64,000 nucleotides of DNA from Anaerococcus sp. Marseille-P3625 (GCF_900232825.1 NZ_OCTP01000009.1:1-64000); one strand, 5' to 3'; numbered from the stretch's first letter, positions 16,719-25,601 are shown. A program made the numbers and translations. The notes: generated by a model not told the origin, from the letters alone.

Positions 16719-18317
16719 TCAAATTGCAAATTTTGCTGCGTTTGATATATAAGAAGAAATTCTTTCCATGGCAGTTAAGGTCTTTTCAAAGATCAAACCA
16801 CTTTCTGGATCGCAAGATCTATCTCTCATTCTTAACATATGATTGTTTCTGTAAATATTAACATCTTTTTGGATTTCTTCGTTAGAATCACGCATCTGTT
16901 TTACAATACCTACACTATCAATATCGCCAATGATAGCATCAAACATTTTAAGAATAATATTATTTAGGCCATCAAGTTCCTTAACTGCATCATCGGTAAA
17001 AATCATTTTTTCCTCATGCTTTAACTTTGCAACATCGGCAATATTTTTTGAGTGATCTCCAATTCTTTCCATATCCCTAGAAATTCTAAGATAAGAGGCA
17101 AAATGTGAAGATGTTTCCTCATTCATTGACAAACCCAAAGAATCTATAATAAAGGCTGAAATTTCCTTATTAAGATAATTTATAACTTGCTCTCTATGAA
17201 AAATTTCATCGTATATATCTTCATCAAATTTATACAAAAGAGCCATAGCTTCTTTGTAATTTTGGTTGATAAGCTCAAGCATTCTATTAATTTCTGCCCT
17301 AATATCTGTAAATGTTGCTGAAGCATCTTTTACAATATGCTTGTTGATAAATTGAAGGCTCATCTCTTCTTGTTCCTTATCAACTCCAGGGATTAACTTG
17401 AAAGAAAGATCTGCAAGTTTTCTTGAGAAAGGGAAAAGGATGATACTTGTAGCTATATTAAACAAGGTGTGTAAATTTGCAATTTGTGCTGCTGGAACAT
17501 CCCTTGAGAAGCTAGTAACAATTTGATCAATAGGTATGAGAAATGCCACTAGTACAAAAATAATTGTTCCAATAATATTAAATAATACGTGGACAAGGGC
17601 TGTTCTTCTTGCGTTTTTTGATGATCCGATAGAGGATAATACTGAAGTTATACAAGTTCCAATGTTAAAACCAAATACAATATACATAGATGATCTTAAA
17701 GGAATAACTCCTTGGTTAGCAACAGCCTGCAAGATACCCAAAGATGCAGAAGATGACTGTATAATTGCAGTAATAGTTGTACCAGCCAAAACTCCAAGTA
17801 TTGGATTTTCAAATTTTGTCATCAAAGTTATAAAGCCAGGATACTCTCTTAATGGCTCCATGGCCTTACTCATAAATTCCATACCCATAAACAAAAAACC
17901 AAGACCCATTACAGCTTGACCAATATATTTAATTTTTTTCTTAGAAGAAAAAGTATTTTGCAAAAATCCTACAAAAGCAATTATAGGTGCAATTTGAGAA
18001 ACATTTAGGGCAACAAGTTGACCAGTAACGGTAGTACCAATATTTGCCCCCATTATTATTCCGACTGCTTGATAAATAGTCATAAGACCTGCATTAACAA
18101 AACCCACTACCATAACTGTTGTGGCAGAAGAAGATTGAATAATAGCAGTTACAAAAGCGCCGACAAGAATAGCCTTAAAAAAATTTGAGGTCATCTTTTC
18201 AATTACAACACGTAGCCTATCGCCTGCAACAAGCTCAAGACCACCACTCATCATTTCCATACCGTATAAGAACAAGGCAAGACCGCCCAAAAGTTCTATG
18301 AAATACTGAACCGACAT
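16719..18317 (-). CDS. Na/Pi cotransporter family protein with PhoU-like domain
   Basis: Protein of 532 aa with two NptA/YjbB-type Na+/phosphate cotransporter repeats. Each contains the conserved QSSSATT or QSSSASL helical hairpin (near residues 61-67 and 187-193). They are followed by a cytoplasmic helical PhoU-like domain (about 340-530). The family imports or exports phosphate with sodium. The start ATG has GGAGGA 4 bases upstream. It is monocistronic and convergent with the flavodiiron operon. Confidence 0.92.
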   Translation of the reverse strand: MSVQYFIELLGGLALFLYGMEMMSGGLELVAGDRLRVVIEKMTSNFFKAILVGAFVTAIIQSSSATTVMVVGFVNAGLMTIYQAVGIIMGANIGTTVTGQLVALNVSQIAPIIAFVGFLQNTFSSKKKIKYIGQAVMGLGFLFMGMEFMSKAMEPLREYPGFITLMTKFENPILGVLAGTTITAIIQSSSASLGILQAVANQGVIPLRSSMYIVFGFNIGTCITSVLSSIGSSKNARRTALVHVLFNIIGTIIFVLVAFLIPIDQIVTSFSRDVPAAQIANLHTLFNIATSIILFPFSRKLADLSFKLIPGVDKEQEEMSLQFINKHIVKDASATFTDIRAEINRMLELINQNYKEAMALLYKFDEDIYDEIFHREQVINYLNKEISAFIIDSLGLSMNEETSSHFASYLRISRDMERIGDHSKNIADVAKLKHEEKMIFTDDAVKELDGLNNIILKMFDAIIGDIDSVGIVKQMRDSNEEIQKDVNIYRNNHMLRMRDRSCDPESGLIFEKTLTAMERISSYISNAAKFAI

Positions 18318-18510
18318 AAGTCCTCCGAAAAATATTAGGCAAAAAAATATATCAGAAATTATGATAAAATTTTTCTAATCATAAAATTTTAAAACCTACA
18401 TCTATTTTACAAGAAATATTAATAATATTCAAAAGATAATGACAATCAATTATATAAAAATTTCATTAAGAAAAAATTATGGATTTATGAAGAAAAAGTA
18501 AAATTTGCAA

Positions 18511-18537
18511 AAAAAAGAGCTCATTACAAGCTCTTTT
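18511..18537 (-). terminator. Terminator of the low-complexity lipoprotein gene
   Basis: A perfect 9-bp stem AAAAGAGCT/AGCTCTTTT with a 7-base loop lies 1 bp beyond the stop codon of the minus-strand gene at 18539. Its flank reads as a T run on the minus strand. Confidence 0.85.
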
Positions 18538-18538
18538 G

Positions 18539-19249
18539 TTATGATGTTATTAGTACGCTTTTTACTAGACCGTCTTTAACAGTGATTACAAGGCCAAGTC
18601 CTGAGTTTTTTACTTCCTTATAAAAATTGTTAAATTCTTCGAGGGTTTTATAGTAAGTTGGATTAGCCATGCCTCCACCTGATAAAAATTCAGTATTTTC
18701 ATCGATTTTGAAAGTATAGCTATTATTTTCTAATTCTTCCAAATTTTTGTAGTCGTTAAGATCTACTTGATAATCTATGGAACCCTTTACTGTAAGCTTT
18801 CCTTCTTCTGCAAGGATGTCATAGACACTTGCTGTTTGAAGTTCAGCTTCTCTTTCGCCATTTTTCTCACTCATCAATGAAGATGAGTAAACGCCATCTT
18901 TTTCTTTTGAGTTTTTGTCTAAAGCCTTACTAGAATCTTTTTTATCGGTTGATTCTTTCTTATCGGCAGTATTTTTATCTTTATTTTCTTTACTATCTGA
19001 TTTTTTTACTTCAATGGTAGTAGTTTTATCAGCATCATCATCTGTTTTATTTTCTTTGATATCTGTATTTTCCATATCGTTATCAGCCTTAGCTTCTTCT
19101 ACTATTTCATTAGTATTGTCATCGCTATTTTCAACTTGATCTGTGTTAACATCTGGGCTTGTTTGTTGGGAAGTGTTGGAAGTACAAGCTGCAAGTGATA
19201 AACTTAATAGAGCAAGAATCATAGCTTTATTTAGTGTTTTTACTTTCAT
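18539..19249 (-). CDS. Low-complexity linker lipoprotein, function unknown
   Basis: Lipoprotein of 236 aa. The ATG at 19249 is chosen because AGGAGG lies just upstream; a longer frame from 19276 would add nine charged residues. The signal peptide ends at LAAC (Cys22). Residues about 25-125 are Asp/Glu/Lys/Asn/Thr-rich and disordered-looking. A folded C-terminal domain follows (about 140-236), ending in a predicted beta-rich segment (GLGLVITVKDG). I do not recognise the C-terminal domain. It lies behind a PepSY lipoprotein in the same orientation, 61 bp away. Confidence 0.8.
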   Translation of the reverse strand: MKVKTLNKAMILALLSLSLAACTSNTSQQTSPDVNTDQVENSDDNTNEIVEEAKADNDMENTDIKENKTDDDADKTTTIEVKKSDSKENKDKNTADKKESTDKKDSSKALDKNSKEKDGVYSSSLMSEKNGEREAELQTASVYDILAEEGKLTVKGSIDYQVDLNDYKNLEELENNSYTFKIDENTEFLSGGGMANPTYYKTLEEFNNFYKEVKNSGLGLVITVKDGLVKSVLITS

Positions 19250-19310
19250 AAAATCCTCCTTCTTATATTTTACCACCTTTAATTATTTAGTAAATTTAAT
19301 AAGCGGTCAA

Positions 19311-19907
19311 TTAATTTGTTTTTTCGTAAGCGTCAATTTCCATATCGTCAGCATTTTCTATATCAAGTTCATAAACAGCTTTGCCATTTTCTATAGAAAG
19401 CTCCCATTCCTTGACATAAGCATTTTCTTTGCCTTCTAAGGCCTTGGTAATTACATCATTAGGATCTTTTAATAGAGTAAAATCTAATACTTCTTTGTTT
19501 TCATTTTCTGCCTCGCTTTTGGATTCTATAATATCTCCAGTATTTGCATCAATTTTTGCCTCATATTCCTTATTATCCAAAAATCCATCTATCTCATAAT
19601 AGTATTTGCCATTGTCATTATCAAGAGAAAGGCTTGTGATTCCAATATCGCCTACACCAAATTCTAGGTCGAAAGCTTTTTTGGCGTCGTTTATACTAAG
19701 ACTTACTTCAGGGTAGAGGCTATAATTTGAAGCTTGTTGATCTTTAGTTTCATCTGCTATTTTATTAGCATCATCGGTGTTTTTTACTTCTATAACTTGT
19801 TTTGAATCTTCATTCTCATTTGCCCCATTAGGACTTTCACTTACGCTACAACTTGCCAAAATAAAACTTGTAGCTAACACTAGTGAAAATATTTTTTTGT
19901 ATTTCAT
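19311..19907 (-). CDS. PepSY-domain lipoprotein
   Basis: Lipoprotein of 198 aa. Signal peptide with lipobox LASC near Cys20, then a short acidic linker. Residues about 70-145 resemble a PepSY domain (VSLSINDAKKAFDLEFG, YYYEIDG, then YEAKIDANTGDII). A second partial copy lies at 150-198 (WELSIENGKAVYELDI). PepSY proteins are thought to inhibit or sense extracytoplasmic proteins. GGAGATA precedes the ATG. It is divergent from a two-component system 223 bp away, a common pairing, so it may be a target or sensor partner of that system. Confidence 0.85.
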   Translation of the reverse strand: MKYKKIFSLVLATSFILASCSVSESPNGANENEDSKQVIEVKNTDDANKIADETKDQQASNYSLYPEVSLSINDAKKAFDLEFGVGDIGITSLSLDNDNGKYYYEIDGFLDNKEYEAKIDANTGDIIESKSEAENENKEVLDFTLLKDPNDVITKALEGKENAYVKEWELSIENGKAVYELDIENADDMEIDAYEKTN

Positions 19908-20130
19908 AATATCTCCTTATATTTTTATTTATTTTCAGAGTAATTTTCTAAAGTTATTTAATATGATTATACTATAAATTTATAAAAGCACAATTTTCGC
20001 TTTTTGATTAAAAAAATAGTAGACAGCTAGTGACTAATAATTATAATTTTAATTTAAGATAAAAGGAAATTTTAAAGTTTTATACAAATTTAACAAATCT
20101 TATAATATAATTAAGTAAAAGGAGGGAAAG

Positions 20131-20802
20131 ATGCGAGTTTTAGTTGTTGAAGATGATTTAGATTTGATAGAACTATTAGCGGAAGGTCTTACAATGTATG
20201 GTTATGCTGTTGATAAGGCTTACGATGGCGAAGAAGCAATTGATATGGCCTATGTGGAAACTTACGATGTCATAGTTTTAGATATTAATTTGCCAAAAAA
20301 AGATGGTTTCCAAGTCTTAGATGAAATTAGAAAATTTAACCAAGAAGTAAATATAATAATGCTTACGGCAAGAAGTGATATAGACGACAGGGTAAAGGGC
20401 TTAGATTATGGGGCAAATGATTATATGGTAAAGCCTTTTGATCTAAAAGAGCTTGATGCAAGAATGCGAGCACTTTTAAGACGCAAATCTGTAACAGAAA
20501 ACACAATCTTAAAGGCTGGCACTTTAAGCTTTGATACCACTACAAGAGAAGCCTTTGTTGGCGAAACTAAGGTCAACTTAACTGCCAAAGAAACTGCGAT
20601 TTTGGAATATTTATTTTTAAATCGCCAAAAATATGTTTCAAGCGAAGAGTTAATCGATCATGTTTGGGATTCAAATGCAGATAGCTTTTCAAATTCTGTA
20701 AGAGTTCATATGTCATCTCTTAGAAAAAAAATCAAGGAAATTGACGGAGAAAATAAGATAGAAAATGTAATAGGCAAGGGTTATAGGATCTATGAAGGAT
20801 GA
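20131..20802 (+). CDS. OmpR/PhoB-type response regulator
   Basis: DNA-binding response regulator of 223 aa. The N-terminal receiver has acidic residues E7/D8/D9, phospho-acceptor Asp51 (VLDINLP) and the KPFD lysine near 101. The C-terminal winged-helix domain (about 125-223) ends in the typical VRGKGYRI-like GKGYRIYEG. AGGAGGG precedes the ATG, and a TATAAT box lies at 20101-20106. It overlaps the histidine kinase gene by 11 bp. Confidence 0.96.
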   Translation: MRVLVVEDDLDLIELLAEGLTMYGYAVDKAYDGEEAIDMAYVETYDVIVLDINLPKKDGFQVLDEIRKFNQEVNIIMLTARSDIDDRVKGLDYGANDYMVKPFDLKELDARMRALLRRKSVTENTILKAGTLSFDTTTREAFVGETKVNLTAKETAILEYLFLNRQKYVSSEELIDHVWDSNADSFSNSVRVHMSSLRKKIKEIDGENKIENVIGKGYRIYEG

Positions 20803-21904
20803 AAAATTTTATAAATCCATAGTTTTTAAGCTGATATTCGCAGTCGTGATTATTTTTATAGCCATGATTACAATCACAAATTACATGATAAATCAAAAGC
20901 AAATTCAAATGACTGACGAATTGCTTGAAAATATCAAACAGTGGATGCCAAATTACCAAAATTCTATAGTGGTAACTGTAAATAACGCTCACTTGCAATC
21001 ATCGGCAGATTTTAAAATTTATACATTTATTGTAACCTTAGTTGTAATTTTGATTGGGTCTTTGATATTTGCCCTAATAATTTCAAAAATTCTTGCCCCA
21101 CTTAAAGAGCTTCAAAAAAATATAGGAAAAATCGACATCGATAAGCCAGAAACCTTCGCCGAAAAACTTTTACTAGAAGAAGGTTCAAGCGAAATAGTCG
21201 ATTTATCAGAAAGCTTTAACAATCTTATGGGAAGAATCTACAGAGATTACAAAAGACAGAAAGATTTTTCTGCCAATGTTGCCCACGAGCTAAGAACGCC
21301 AGTTGCTGTTATGAAGGCTCAAGTTGATGTTTTTTCAAGGAAAAACCAAGATCCAGAAACCAAAGATTTTTTGGAAAGAATGGATAAAAGCTTAGAAAAA
21401 CTAAAAAATCTCATAGAGGCCGTTCTCTTATTTTCCAAAAATCAAGAAATAAATATAAGCGATGTTTCTATAAATTCCCTAATAGAAGAGATAATTTTTG
21501 ATCTTGAAGATAAAATTTCAGCAAAAAATATAAATCTAAACTTTCACAAAAATGCCGACATTTGCCTAAAAACTGACGATGCACTATTGCAAAGATTACT
21601 TTTTAATATAATAGAAAATTCTATCAAGTACAACGTAGAAGGCGGCAAAATTGATATTTTTCTAAAAGATTCAGATGAAAAGCTACAAATTGATGTAATC
21701 GACACAGGCATTGGCATAAGTGATGAGCAGAAGGGAAAAATATTTGATCTCTTTTATCAGGTGGATAATTCCCGTCACAAAGAAGGTTTTGGAATTGGAC
21801 TTTCTCTATCCAAGCAAATTGCTGATTCTTTAAAGGCAAAAATAGAAGTTTCTGACAATTTGCCAAAGGGCAGCAAATTTTCTTTGACATTAAAAAAATC
21901 TTAA
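20792..21904 (+). CDS. Sensor histidine kinase
   Basis: Membrane sensor kinase of 370 aa. Two transmembrane helices (about 12-32 and 72-95) flank a short extracytoplasmic loop of about 40 residues. A HAMP-like linker follows, then the phospho-acceptor H-box NVAHELRTP (near 163-171). The ATPase motifs are N-box NIIENSIKYN, G1 DTGIGIS and G2 GFGIGLSLSK. The small loop suggests it senses a membrane or partner-protein signal rather than a large ligand. It is translationally coupled to the response regulator. Confidence 0.95.
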   Translation: MKDEKFYKSIVFKLIFAVVIIFIAMITITNYMINQKQIQMTDELLENIKQWMPNYQNSIVVTVNNAHLQSSADFKIYTFIVTLVVILIGSLIFALIISKILAPLKELQKNIGKIDIDKPETFAEKLLLEEGSSEIVDLSESFNNLMGRIYRDYKRQKDFSANVAHELRTPVAVMKAQVDVFSRKNQDPETKDFLERMDKSLEKLKNLIEAVLLFSKNQEINISDVSINSLIEEIIFDLEDKISAKNINLNFHKNADICLKTDDALLQRLLFNIIENSIKYNVEGGKIDIFLKDSDEKLQIDVIDTGIGISDEQKGKIFDLFYQVDNSRHKEGFGIGLSLSKQIADSLKAKIEVSDNLPKGSKFSLTLKKS

Positions 21905-21920
21905 CATCAATTTAACAAAT
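21901..21920 (+). promoter_or_regulatory. Candidate response-regulator box before the redox operon
   Basis: Two TTAACA direct repeats at 21901-21906 and 21912-21917 are spaced 11 bp start to start, the geometry of PhoB/PhoP-type boxes. A CATAAT sequence at 21931-21936 could be the -10 element. The 12-mer AATTTAACAAAT of this site recurs at 20087-20098, before the response regulator gene. This points to the neighbouring system as the likely controller and autoregulator. Confidence 0.4.
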
Positions 21921-21951
21921 AACTTGTTATCATAATATTCGAGGTAAGGAT

Positions 21952-22098
21952 ATGATAAAAAAAGACAAAAGAATAATTAGCAAGCTTTTATTAATTATCT
22001 CTATAGCTTTTGTGGTATATGGAGCTTATAGAGGTGAAGTAAATACAGTTTTTTCTAAAGCAATCAATCTGTGTTTGGAGTGTGTAGGAATTGGATAA
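21952..22098 (+). CDS. CD1871A-type CXXC small membrane protein
   Basis: Small gene of 48 codons. GAGGTAAGG precedes the ATG. The product has a basic N-terminus, one hydrophobic helix (about residues 11-26) and a C-terminal CLEC motif (Cys41, Cys44) followed by VGIG. This matches the short CD1871A family of CXXC-motif membrane proteins. It overlaps the start of the 4Fe-4S membrane protein gene by 8 bp, so the two are probably translationally coupled. A redox relay at the membrane is the likely role, inferred from the motif and neighbours. Confidence 0.82.
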   Translation: MIKKDKRIISKLLLIISIAFVVYGAYRGEVNTVFSKAINLCLECVGIG

Positions 22099-23014
22099 AA
22101 TAAAAAATATTTCAAGACTAAAAATTCAAGCGCTGATGGCTTTGGCTCACAACTTACATATACCTAACTTTTTTAAGGGAAGAATTTATCAAGGCTCTGG
22201 TAAAAAAATATGTTTACCAGGTTTAAATTGCTATTCTTGTCCTGGAGCTTCAGGCTCTTGCCCCATAGGCTCAATGCAAGCTGTAATGGGAGCAAAAAAA
22301 TATAGATTTTCATATTATGTTTTTGGCATAATGGCATTTTTTGGCGTCATGGTAGGTAGACTCATCTGCGGGTTTATTTGCCCAATGGGATTTTTTCAAG
22401 ATCTCCTCCATAAAATCAAAACGAAAAAATTCTCAACAAAAAAATTATGGCCACTAAGATATGTCAAATACCTAATATTGATTTTTCTAGTACTAGCCCT
22501 AGGAATTTTCCTAAGAGATAAATACGAAGTTATTCCTCCATACTTCTGTAAATATATTTGTCCTCAAGGAATTTTAGAAGGAGCAATACCACTTAGCCTA
22601 AAAAATCCATCCCTAAGACTTGCCTTAGGCAATTTATTTAAGCTAAAGTCAGCTATTTTGATAGTAACAATAATATTATCAATCTTATTTTACAGACCTT
22701 TTTGCAAATGGATTTGCCCACTTGGAGCATTTTATTCTCTCTTTAACAAATACTCTTTCTATCAAATGGAAGTGTCAGAAGATAAATGTATAAATTGTGG
22801 CAAATGTGCTAGAGTTTGCAAAATGGATGTAGATATTAGAAAAAATGACCACCATTTAGAATGTATCAGATGTAATGAATGTCTCAAAGCTTGTCCGACA
22901 AAAGCCATATCTACCTATTTTATCAAAAGGAGTAATAATGAAAAAGATAAACAAAATACTAGTATTAGCCCTAATGGGACTAACTCTTGCAAGTTGCAAC
23001 AATCAAGCAAATAA
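22091..23014 (+). CDS. Membrane 4Fe-4S protein, NapH/YccM-like
   Basis: Protein of 307 aa with a TTG start inside the end of the CXXC gene. It has about four to five membrane helices and several Cys clusters: CLPGLNCYSCPGASGSC (about 37-53), CGFICPMG, CKYICPQG and CKWICPLG. Two ferredoxin-type motifs follow: CINCGKCARVC and CIRCNECLKAC. This is the plan of NapH/NosR/YccM electron-transfer proteins. The last 26 codons run on through the start and signal peptide of the next gene, an overlap of 77 bp. The tail is polar and unlike the family. In this operon it may pass electrons across the membrane to the TlpA-like lipoprotein. Confidence 0.88.
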   Translation: MDKIKNISRLKIQALMALAHNLHIPNFFKGRIYQGSGKKICLPGLNCYSCPGASGSCPIGSMQAVMGAKKYRFSYYVFGIMAFFGVMVGRLICGFICPMGFFQDLLHKIKTKKFSTKKLWPLRYVKYLILIFLVLALGIFLRDKYEVIPPYFCKYICPQGILEGAIPLSLKNPSLRLALGNLFKLKSAILIVTIILSILFYRPFCKWICPLGAFYSLFNKYSFYQMEVSEDKCINCGKCARVCKMDVDIRKNDHHLECIRCNECLKACPTKAISTYFIKRSNNEKDKQNTSISPNGTNSCKLQQSSK

Positions 23015-23630
23015 AGATGTAGATGAAAAAGCAAAAGTAGAAACAAAAGAAGAAATGCCAGCAGAAGCTGACAAAAAAGAAGAAGCACCAGCCAAAGAAG
23101 CTAAAGAAGAAGGCAAAACCATGGAAGAAACTGAAGGCGAAGTAGCAAAACCAGAAAGCGCAAAAAGCTTACCAGAATTTAAGTCAACAGACCAAGATGG
23201 TAATCCTTTTGGTCTAGAAGATATTGCAAAAAATGATGCAACAGTAATCAACCTATGGTTTACAGGATGCTCTGCTTGCATAGGCGAAATGGATGAACTA
23301 AACAAAGTGGCAGATGATCTTAAAAAAGAAGATGGAGTAGACTTTATTTCTATGTGTACAGACGTAAACTACGATCAATCAACCAAAGAAGCTTACCAAA
23401 GAATAGTAAAAGAGAAAAAGCCAACCTACAAAGCACTAGCAGTAGAAAATGATGGAGATATGAAAACATACCTAGAAGGAATCTTCGTATATCCAACAAC
23501 AATAGTAGTAGACAACAAAGGAAATATAATAGGCGATCCAGTAGAAGGGACCCTACTAGAAAAAGATCAAATAGCAAAATTAAAAGAAAATATAAAAATG
23601 GCTAAAGAATCTTCACAAAAGAACAAATAA
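22938..23630 (+). CDS. TlpA/ResA-like thioredoxin lipoprotein
   Basis: Lipoprotein of 230 aa. The start is the ATG at 22938, preceded by AAAGGAG; a longer frame from 22875 lies within the upstream gene. The lipobox is LASC (Cys20). A Glu/Ala/Lys-rich linker runs to about residue 75. A thioredoxin-fold redoxin domain follows with the active site CSAC (Cys111, Cys114) and a cis-Pro segment VYPTTIVVD. Such proteins reduce disulfides or methionine-sulfoxide reductase partners outside the membrane. The CXXC and 4Fe-4S proteins upstream are plausible electron donors, taking the place of CcdA. Confidence 0.92.
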   Translation: MKKINKILVLALMGLTLASCNNQANKDVDEKAKVETKEEMPAEADKKEEAPAKEAKEEGKTMEETEGEVAKPESAKSLPEFKSTDQDGNPFGLEDIAKNDATVINLWFTGCSACIGEMDELNKVADDLKKEDGVDFISMCTDVNYDQSTKEAYQRIVKEKKPTYKALAVENDGDMKTYLEGIFVYPTTIVVDNKGNIIGDPVEGTLLEKDQIAKLKENIKMAKESSQKNK

Positions 23631-23635
23631 TAATT

Positions 23636-23657
23636 GCGTCCGACAGGGCGCTTTTTT
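23636..23657 (+). terminator. Intrinsic terminator of the redox operon
   Basis: Short GC-rich stem GCGTCC/GGGCGC with one G-T pair, a 4-base loop and six T, starting 5 bp after the TlpA-like gene. Confidence 0.85.
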
Positions 23658-23695
23658 CTTTGCCAATTTTGGGTAGAAATATTTAGAGGTGCTTT

Positions 23696-24136
23696 ATGTA
23701 TTTTGAAGATTATGTAATTGGGCAAATTTTTGATAGGGAAATTGAGCCTGCTATTTTGACAGAAGAAGAGATTATAGAAAATGCCAAAGAGTATGATCCA
23801 AGGGATATTCATTGCGATAAGAATTTAGCTGAAAAATCAAGATTTAAAGGGATAATATCTTCTGGTATTTTTTCTATTATGACATTTTGGTCAAAGTGGG
23901 TCAAAACTGGTATTGATGCTGACGGAATGATTTGTGGGGTTAGCATTGAAGGGGCAAAGTGGTTAAGACCTGTTTATCCAAATGTTAGATATGATATAAA
24001 AGTTAAAATATTTGATAAGAAAATTAGAAATGAAAAGCAAGATGGCTTTGTGACTTACCAAATGATTGTGGAAAATCCAGAAAAAGACTTGGTTTTAGAT
24101 TTTCTAGTCACAGGCTTGGTGAAATGTAAAAGATAA
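23696..24136 (+). CDS. MaoC-like hotdog-fold dehydratase
   Basis: Protein of 146 aa with a single hotdog fold. The (R)-hydratase active-site motif YDPRDIHCD (33-41) contains the catalytic Asp/His pair, followed by the SGIFSIMTFW helix. MaoC proteins hydrate or dehydrate enoyl-CoA/acyl thioesters. The gene stands alone between two terminated units, so its pathway is not clear from context. AGAGGTG is a modest ribosome site. Confidence 0.88.
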   Translation: MYFEDYVIGQIFDREIEPAILTEEEIIENAKEYDPRDIHCDKNLAEKSRFKGIISSGIFSIMTFWSKWVKTGIDADGMICGVSIEGAKWLRPVYPNVRYDIKVKIFDKKIRNEKQDGFVTYQMIVENPEKDLVLDFLVTGLVKCKR

Positions 24137-24290
24137 TCCTAAGAAAAATCATAAATGATTGGTGAATTTTGCTAAATTAATTTTATAAATGAATGTTCTT
24201 AAAAAATTTTGGCGAAAAATTTTATTTGTTGTAAATATGAGATATAATATAGGAGCAAAGGTTTACATAAAAATTCAATAAGGAGAGCTT

Positions 24291-25523
24291 ATGGGAGCTT
24301 TTAAAAAACTTGGACTTGTTCCAAAATTAATTATTGCAATTATTCTTGGTATCTTAATTGGCAGATATCTACCAGTTGGAGTTACTAGATTATTTGTAAC
24401 ATTTTCTAAGATCTTCGGATCATTTTTATCATTCATCATCCCACTAATGATTCTTGCTTTTGTAACTAAAGGTATTGCAGACCTAGGAGAGGGAGCTGGA
24501 AAATTATTGGGCATTACAGTACTAATTGCCTATATTTCAACTTTAGTAGCAGGAAGTTTATCTTACATTATGGCTAGTAATATTTTCCCAAAATTTATTA
24601 CTACAGCACAAGTAGATGCCATTACGGCGGCTGAAGGAAAAACCTTGGATCCATATTTTAGTGTTCCAATTACACCGTTTTTTGATGTAACAGGGGCATT
24701 GATTTTTGCCTTTATGATGGGTATAGCTATTTCATGGTTACGTAAAAACAACAATGGTGAAGTACTTTATAAGGCAGTTTCAGAATTTAATATTATTATT
24801 ACTAGAGTTCTTGAAGTTGCAATAGTACCAGTTCTTCCATTTTTCATTTTAGGTAATTTCGCAGAAATGAGCTATAGCGGATCAGTTTTCGCAGTATTAA
24901 GTATATTCTGGAGAATTTTCCTATGCATAGTAATCCTACACCTACTATATGTAACAGTAATGTTCTTGGTATCTGGATCTTACACAGGAAAAAATCCTTT
25001 TGCTATGCTTAAAAATGAAGTTAGGGGTTATATGACAGCTATAGGTACTCAATCTTCAGCTGCTACAATTCCAGTTAACCTACAATGTGCAAGAAATAAC
25101 GGTGTTAGCCGTGAAATTGCTGATTTCGTAGTTCCATTGGGAGCGACAGTTCATATGCCTGGATCTATGATTACAATTACAGGTTGTACTTTTACAATTC
25201 TTTATATGTATAATCTTCCACATTCATTTGGACTAATGTTATCATTAATAGCAACTTTAGGTGTTGCTATGGTAGCTGCTCCTGGAGCACCAGGTGGAGC
25301 TGTTATGAGTGCACTTCCATTTTTACCAATAGTTGGAATTGCACCAGAATCAGCAATGGCAAGTTTATTAATTTCACTTTATCTAACCCAAGATTCATTT
25401 GGTACAGCTGCCAACGTATCAGGCGATGTTGCCATAGCAGCTGCTGTAGATAAATTCTACAACAAAGTTATCTTAGGTAATAAAGATTGGAAAGCTGCAC
25501 CAGTGGTAAATAACCCACAATAG
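24291..25523 (+). CDS. Dicarboxylate/amino-acid:cation symporter, probably serine/threonine uptake
   Basis: Membrane protein of 410 aa of the DAACS (GltP/SstT) family. It has eight or so helices, a Ser-rich re-entrant loop (GTQSSAATIPV near 252-262), and a second re-entrant region with APGAPGGAVMS and TAANVSGD. AGGAGAG precedes the ATG. The two L-serine dehydratase genes begin about 80 bp further on, after a terminator, so serine (SstT-like) is the most likely substrate. This is inference; aspartate and glutamate carriers share the fold. Confidence 0.88.
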   Translation: MGAFKKLGLVPKLIIAIILGILIGRYLPVGVTRLFVTFSKIFGSFLSFIIPLMILAFVTKGIADLGEGAGKLLGITVLIAYISTLVAGSLSYIMASNIFPKFITTAQVDAITAAEGKTLDPYFSVPITPFFDVTGALIFAFMMGIAISWLRKNNNGEVLYKAVSEFNIIITRVLEVAIVPVLPFFILGNFAEMSYSGSVFAVLSIFWRIFLCIVILHLLYVTVMFLVSGSYTGKNPFAMLKNEVRGYMTAIGTQSSAATIPVNLQCARNNGVSREIADFVVPLGATVHMPGSMITITGCTFTILYMYNLPHSFGLMLSLIATLGVAMVAAPGAPGGAVMSALPFLPIVGIAPESAMASLLISLYLTQDSFGTAANVSGDVAIAAAVDKFYNKVILGNKDWKAAPVVNNPQ

Positions 25524-25550
25524 TAACTAGAAACCTTTGCAAGAATAAAT

Positions 25551-25578
25551 AAGGGGGTTTTAAAACCCCTTCTATTTT
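25551..25578 (+). terminator. Intrinsic terminator between symporter and sdaAB
   Basis: Stem AAGGGG/CCCCTT with inner TTTT/AAAA pairing, followed by CTATTTT. The weak U-run may allow read-through into sdaAB. Confidence 0.7.
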
Positions 25579-25601
25579 ATGAACATAATAAAGGAGATAA
25601 T

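Noticed and set aside
18915-19139. Plus-strand Ser/Leu-rich open frame
   Set aside because: It is the antisense shadow of the low-complexity Asp/Lys/Ser region of the minus-strand lipoprotein.
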